Shown piece after piece: positions 61,567 to 64,000 of a DNA stretch of 64,000 nucleotides. The stretch lies in the NCBI RefSeq assembly GCF_050624435.1, contig NC_134535.1, forward strand, positions 126,839,731-126,903,730. Reading direction: 5' to 3'. A model generated the notes under the pieces. That model was given only the letters and a program-made list of their open reading frames with translations, did not search any database and was not told where the DNA came from. Origin of the DNA: Tenrec ecaudatus. Lineage: Eukaryota > Chordata > Mammalia > Afrosoricida > Tenrecidae. Within the stretch, counting starts at the first letter, position 1. Each line of letters opens with the position of its first letter. Made by a program: the position numbers and the translations under genes.

Positions 61567-61589
61567 CTTTGGCCCTCTGGCTCACAAGG
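46773..61589 (-). CDS. NCAPD2: NCAPD2 exons 2-9 (N-terminal condensin region)
   Basis: Exon spans (- strand): 61440-61589 (coding from 61566), 50888-50963, 50557-50615, 49897-50078, 49499-49641, 47601-47728, 47408-47531, 46773-46920. They encode residues 1 to 329, including ARHSQELPALLDDASL, NALKMNCYALIRL (N-terminal Cnd1 region) and the HEAT-like VKIIQMLQHFEHLPPVLV and GFAAFLTELAERVPAILM. The 47408 border uses AAG|GCGAGT as donor. GT at 47413 (GATC|GTAAGG) would shift the frame, so the GC donor is required. Confidence 0.95.
47085..47320 (+). mobile_element. L1 3' end (sense)
   Basis: This is a diverged copy of the young L1 3' end (GAGACAGCAGTCAGTGTAAG, then GAGC, a C-run, CAATAAAATGAC), followed by an A/C-rich stretch. 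It lies in NCAPD2 intron 8. Confidence 0.75.
48010..48765 (-). mobile_element. L1 3' region (antisense)
   Basis: It begins TTAAAAACATTTTATTAGGG and continues ATTCATACAACTCTTATCAC through the L1 3' UTR to about CCCAGACGCTATC. It lies in the NCAPD2 intron between 47728 and 49499. Confidence 0.85.
48770..49115 (+). mobile_element. L2 LINE fragment
   Basis: L2 3'-region phrases: CACAGCGGCCAGAAGGCGTT, GTCATGCCATCTCACTGCTC, CTTCAGAATTCTCCTGTGGC, ATCAGAGGTAACTGCAGCCG. Confidence 0.6.
50153..50483 (-). ncRNA. SCARNA10: SCARNA10 (U85), chimeric C/D-H/ACA small Cajal-body RNA
   Basis: It guides 2'-O-methylation (C45) and pseudouridylation (U46) of U5 snRNA in Cajal bodies. On the - strand the C box ATGATGA is at 50473-50467 and the D box CTGA at 50164-50161. 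The outer terminal stem is TAGCCA (50480-50475) with TGGCTA (50160-50155). The guide ATCTTTGGTAAT (50176-50165) abuts the D box and pairs with U5 around ACUAAAGAU; its fifth base from the D box is G, opposite C45. An inner UGAG, as in CAB boxes, is at 50326-50323. The span of about 326 nt matches the known 330 nt. It sits in NCAPD2 intron 4 (50079-50556), as in human, so it is released from the NCAPD2 pre-mRNA. Exact ends are estimates. Confidence 0.92.
51366..51482 (-). mobile_element. AfroSINE copy (antisense)
   Basis: CGCTGCCATGAGTTGATGCC, GGTAGCACCGCCCCGTGGG and CAGCTGGTGGTTTCAGACTG form the inverted tail-to-body order. Confidence 0.8.
51515..52042 (-). pseudogene. RPP21: Processed RPP21 pseudogene (RNase P subunit p21)
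   Basis: The - strand reads as an intronless RPP21 mRNA copy: MAGQV at the start (ATG 52028-52026) followed at once by a TAA, then DREAFQRLSILYQAVHCVLA, HFYCHTERTIAKWLVL, CRGCSSLLVLGLTCTQRQL and RWTVQTC across frameshifts. The 3' UTR has AATAAA and a short poly(A) (T8 at 51513-51520 on +). TAAACTACGATT (51503-51514) and TAAACTATGATT (52043-52054) are a target duplication with one mismatch, so L1-mediated retroposition is clear. The stop at codon 6 and the frame changes make it nonfunctional. Confidence 0.9.
53315..53375 (-). mobile_element. L1 3'-end scrap (antisense)
   Basis: AAAAGTTTTATTGGCACTTC then CATATCATACAATTCAATAG matches the antisense end of an older L1 family. Confidence 0.5.
54715..54880 (-). 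mobile_element. L1 3' end (antisense)
   Basis: AAAAACATTTTATTAGGGGC, TCATACAACTCTTATCACAA and a C-run at about 54867-54876. It is a short 5'-truncated copy. Confidence 0.85.
55940..56150 (+). mobile_element. AfroSINE copy (sense), full-length
   Basis: The tRNA-like head GGGAGCCCTGGTGGCAGCGT with A-box-like start, the body CAGCCTGAAACCACCAGCAG, and the tail GACCCGATGGCAGTGAGCTT plus GG and T6. This is the clearest copy in the window and serves as a reference for the others. Confidence 0.9.
56225..56480 (-). mobile_element. Older L1 3' end (antisense)
   Basis: AAAGTTTATTAGCATATAAT, TCATGTATCATACAATTTAA and, further in, CACCACAATCAATTGTAGAA. Confidence 0.65.
56718..56876 (-). mobile_element. 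AfroSINE copy (antisense)
   Basis: ACTCACTGCCATGCGTGGAT, GCCAACTCATAGTGAGTCCC, TCTTTCTCCTGCAGAGTGGC and GTTTCAAACTGCCAGCCATG. Confidence 0.8.
56930..57180 (-). mobile_element. Older L1 3'-UTR fragment (antisense)
   Basis: CTGCTGTGCTTCCTTCATGT and CATCTTCAGTGATCTCTTCATG mirror the L1 3' UTR seen at 30716-30900 (both contain CTTCCATGTGGGC-type phrases), more diverged. Confidence 0.6.
58300..58730 (-). mobile_element. L1 3'-region fragment (antisense)
   Basis: TTTCTTTATCCATTCTTCTA, CTTGCTATTGTGAACTGTGG, TGGGTCATATGGTATTTCTC and ACAAGTCCACCAGCAGAGCA are the antisense of the placental L1 3' region. Confidence 0.75.
59501..59690 (+). mobile_element. AfroSINE copy (sense)
   Basis: GTTAGAAACCACCAGCTGCC, CAGGAGCAGGCAGTTCTACC and ACTCGATGGCAGTGAATGAG, in the sense order. 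Confidence 0.85.
60060..60345 (+). mobile_element. L2 LINE 3' fragment
   Basis: GTTCAAATGTCACTTATCAG, then CCCCAGTGCCCAGACCACAA and CAGTCAACACTTACGCAAAG are L2 3'-end phrases. Confidence 0.6.
60685..60790 (-). mobile_element. MIR fragment (antisense)
   Basis: ACAGATGAGGAAACTGAGGC, then GTCCAAGGTAGAGGTAGTAG and CAGGATCCAAATCAAGGCAA is the inverted MIR core and tRNA-like head. Confidence 0.75.
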
Positions 61590-61759
61590 CTGGAAAGCAA
61601 ACAGCAGACATGTTGGGGGTCTATATCTAAGCACTGCCTTTTACCTGGCTTTATTATTTTCCCCACCTCCAATGTGTAAGGATGCTTTTCAGTCTCATAG
61701 AAAGCTAGTAACATTCTTCAAGGATGCGAGGCACAAGATCAACCCTAGATTAGAATCGA

Positions 61760-61835
61760 ATACTAACTAGTTGGGACTCTCCGGCCTGGTCCCTTAACTT
61801 CCTGAGCCTCATCTGTAAAGTGGGATTACCAATCG
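61760..61835 (+). mobile_element. MIR fragment (sense)
   Basis: TTAACTTCCTGAGCCTCATC followed by TGTAAAGTGGGATTACC is MIR-like. It lies in NCAPD2 intron 1. Confidence 0.55.
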
Positions 61836-61908
61836 GATTACGATACTGCTCTGGAGATCATATCAGTCAAGGAGCAAGACAGTGACTTAAGAACTGTAAA
61901 ATGGCATA

Positions 61909-62095
61909 AATCAAACCAAACCCATTGTCCTCCAGCGGATCCTAACTTATAGGGATCCCATAGGATTAAGTAGAACCCATATATTATGTTTACAAGGCTG
62001 CAAACCTTTATCATAGCAGACTGCCACGTCTTTCTGCCGCTGAGTCTCTTGGTGGGGTCCAACTGAGAGCTTTAACTACTGTACCACCAGGGCTT
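61909..62095 (-). mobile_element. AfroSINE copy (antisense)
   Basis: CAAACCCATTGTCCTCCAGC, ATCCCATAGGATTAAGTAGA, TGGTGGGGTCCAACTGAGAG and GTACCACCAGGGCTTG. Confidence 0.8.
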
Positions 62096-62602
62096 GCATG
62101 TAAAGCAGCTCATCAATGTACAAAGTGATCAGTATATAGATTTCTCAACCAGCATGAGTTTCTAGGCTCCCCAATGGGGGAAGGTAATAAAACATCTTAC
62201 TTGCTTATGCTGTGGCAGGCTGTTATGCTCCCTATTTCATATCTAACTTACCCCTCCCCAAACCTAAGCCCATGGAATGCATCGATGGACACAATAAACA
62301 GATGCAATGATTTGGGTTAAGAGTGGTTATTTTAGTAATTTGTCCAAATTACAAGATTGCGTTGGGGATCTGGTCTAACTTTCTATCACACAGGAACCCC
62401 CAACAAATCCCCGCTCCACCTTTCCGCCTCTCCGATTGCTTAATACCGAGTCTTACTGCCAATCCTCCGATTCTCAGCTGCCCACTGCCCGCTCCACACC
62501 TGAGTCGAGCCCCTCACCAACCGATCCTCCGACTCAGACGATCGGACCTACGTGCAAGGGGCCCGGGAGAACACACACACACTCGGACTGCACAATACTC
62601 AC

Positions 62603-62700
62603 CAATCAGCGAGGAAGCTTTCTAGCGGGCAGAAAACTAACCAATGCCCTCCGGGCGGAAGCAAAAACCCGCCTTTCGATTCGGCGCCGAGCGAGCGAAG
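62603..62700 (-). other. NCAPD2: NCAPD2 noncoding exon 1
   Basis: On the - strand CGCTGATTG ends at 62603 with donor GTGAGTATT, just inside the promoter area. It would join the acceptor at 61590, giving a short 5' UTR before the ATG at 61566. The transcription start is not determined; the right end is approximate. Confidence 0.6.
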
Positions 62701-63299
62701 CCACAACTGGGAGTTTAAATATCAACGGCTATAAAAGGACCAATCGCAACGTTCACTGGAGAAACCGGCCAATCACAGCAGAGGAGGCTGAGCGACGGGC
62801 GCGCTGCCAAGGGGCGGGGCCTAGGGCCCAGCGCTGAGCCCGCCCCTCGGCTCCCCGGAGCTTCACCTCCGGCCGCGCCACGCGGCCTTCAGAGTTGACT
62901 CTCCTCCGGGCGGGGCGCGGGAAGTGGACACTGCTAGGGTCCCAGAACAGTGGCCCACTCAGGGCCCCCCCCTGCAGGGAAGGAGGCAAATCGAGGCTGA
63001 GTTCAAAGGCTTGGGCGCTAATCCAATTTCCTTCTGCGTTATGTCCGACCGAGTTTCACGTTTCTGCTTCTAAAATGGGCTAAGAACAGAGTTGACGCCC
63101 GAAGACGATTAGGCGGCTCCGAGGAGAAGACTGCGTCCTTGAACACCCCGAAGCTCTAGGCTCCAGGACTCCGCTTTCCCTCACACTTAAGGCCCAAGAA
63201 ACCAGCAACGGGCGACCTCGCCGCCAAGCGCCGGCGGGCGGGGCGGCCGGAAGTGCTCGGGCAAGGGAGGCGTGCCGAGCGTTCGCGCGCCGGAAGCTG

Positions 63300-63382
63300 G
63301 TGGAGGGGGCGGGCCCTGCGCCCGGTGCTTTCTGGGAAAGCCAGGCTCACGATGGCTGCCTCTGCTCCCTGCCGGGAGTCAG
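63300..63382 (+). other. MRPL51: Probable MRPL51 noncoding exon 1
   Basis: The sequence after the ETS sites ends GGGAGTCAG with a candidate donor GTCAGC at 63383. The coding exon follows an acceptor CTTGTAG at 63466-63472. The start is not determined, and a single unspliced 5' leader is also possible. Confidence 0.45.
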
Positions 63383-63486
63383 GTCAGCCGTGACACGCTT
63401 CTCCTCCTTGTCTGAAGCCTGGAGGAATTCGCCCGGTCCTACCGTTTGCAGCCGTGCAGTGTGTCCTTGTAGGACAGACGAGAGCA

Positions 63487-63760
63487 ATGGCAGGCGCGCT
63501 CCCTTGGGGATTAGGCAGGAGCCTTTGGGGCTGGGTGCCCTTAGCCTGCAGAACCTTTTCTCTGGGTAAGTAGCTGATGGAGAAAGACGTCCCAAGAACC
63601 GCTTTCGCTAGGTGTCTCAGACTCATTCTTTCCCCCTCCGCTTCCTTAGGCGTTCCAGGATTGTCCCGCGTAAGAGTCACCCTCCCACCCCCTAAAGTCG
63701 TCGATCGTTGGAATGAGAGGAGGGCCTTGTTCGGGGTGTATGATAACATTGGGATCCTGG
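63487..63760 (+). CDS. MRPL51: Mitochondrial ribosomal protein L51, first coding exons (3' truncated)
   Basis: Component of the large mitochondrial ribosomal subunit, imported by an N-terminal presequence. Coding exons: 63487-63565 (ATG 63487-63489, donor GTAAG) and 63650-63760 (acceptor TTAG, donor GTAAG). They read [20 protein letters not shown] and TFSLG (basic/hydrophobic presequence), then [20 protein letters not shown] and VYDNIGILG, matching the human protein closely. The remaining part lies beyond the window. The exon junctions are in phase. Confidence 0.95.
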
Positions 63761-63865
63761 GTAAGACTTGACCCCCCCTATGGAACTCACAGTGGCTATT
63801 ACGCCATCGCGACTCATTTTTTTTCTAACCCATCCCCCCCGCCCCCGCGCCCGTTTAGTTAATAC

Positions 63866-64000
63866 GGGAACCCAGGTGGTATAGTGGCTACCAGGTACAC
63901 TGCTAACTAGGTTCAAAACCACCAGCCACTCCTCCGGACAAAGAGGAGGCTTTCTAATCCCTAAAGAGTTACAGTGTTGGAGGCTCACAGGGACAGTTCT
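63866..64000 (+). mobile_element. AfroSINE copy (sense), cut by window end
   Basis: The head GGGAACCCAGGTGGTATAGT, the B-box area GTTCAAAACCACCAGCCACT and the body AAAGAGTTACAGTGTTGGAG run to the last base. It lies in MRPL51 intron 2. Confidence 0.85.

Larger units (their letters stand above)
62595..63480. promoter_or_regulatory. Divergent NCAPD2/MRPL51 promoter region
   Basis: CpG-rich, with CCAAT boxes on the + strand at 62602-62606, 62641-62645, 62740-62744 and 62769-62773, TTTAAA at 62714-62719 (fits CHR form TTYRAA), and ETS sites CCGGAAGTG (63247-63255) and CCGGAAGC (63290-63297). CCAAT plus CHR is typical of G2/M genes, as fits NCAPD2. ETS (GABP/NRF-2) sites are typical of nuclear mitochondrial genes, as fits MRPL51. 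Function is inferred. Confidence 0.6.

Overview
This window is a mammalian nuclear genome segment carrying the conserved block IFFO1 - GAPDH - NCAPD2 - MRPL51 (human 12p13.31 gene order). Interspersed repeats point to an afrotherian: tRNA-derived AfroSINE copies on both strands, RTE-type LINE pieces, and a young L1 family ending in CCAATAAAATGATTT plus poly(A). One SPIN-like hAT element narrows this to a tenrec, probably Echinops telfairi, because among afrotherians SPIN is known to me only from tenrec. The species call is inference.

Layout. 1-11330: 3' part of IFFO1 on the + strand (nine exons at 2322-9972 including a 9-nt microexon; exon 1 lies outside the window). 11335-15195: complete GAPDH on the - strand, tail-to-tail with IFFO1, ten exons, 333 aa, with TATA box and CpG island. 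Its intron pattern differs from human: three human exons are fused into one of 314 bp and the human 413-bp exon is split into four. 15.2-34.6 kb: intergenic, dominated by repeats. An old L1 interrupted by SPIN and by a younger L1 is followed by a nested stack: a degenerate class I (gamma-like) ERV interrupted by a sense ERV-L provirus (itself carrying two LTR-like insertions) and by an antisense ERV-L-type solo LTR, which is in turn split by a 2.3-kb antisense L1 with a perfect 16-bp target duplication. 34.6-62.7 kb: complete NCAPD2 on the - strand, 32 exons, 1394 aa, every exon junction in phase, including one GC-AG intron. Intron 4 hosts SCARNA10 (U85), recognised from its C/D boxes, terminal stem and a guide that places U5 C45 exactly five nucleotides from the D box. 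Intron 2 (10.5 kb) contains a processed RPP21 pseudogene. 62.6-63.5 kb: divergent CpG-rich promoter region with CCAAT boxes and ETS sites. 63.3-64.0 kb: first exons of MRPL51 on the + strand, cut by the window end.

The genes have unrelated housekeeping roles: nuclear intermediate-filament scaffold, glycolysis, mitotic chromosome condensation, mitochondrial translation. Their link is conserved synteny and a shared promoter for the NCAPD2/MRPL51 pair. I found no operon-like, CRISPR or phage system, as expected for a vertebrate genome. The most unusual items are the GAPDH exon structure, the SPIN element and the nested retroelement stack.
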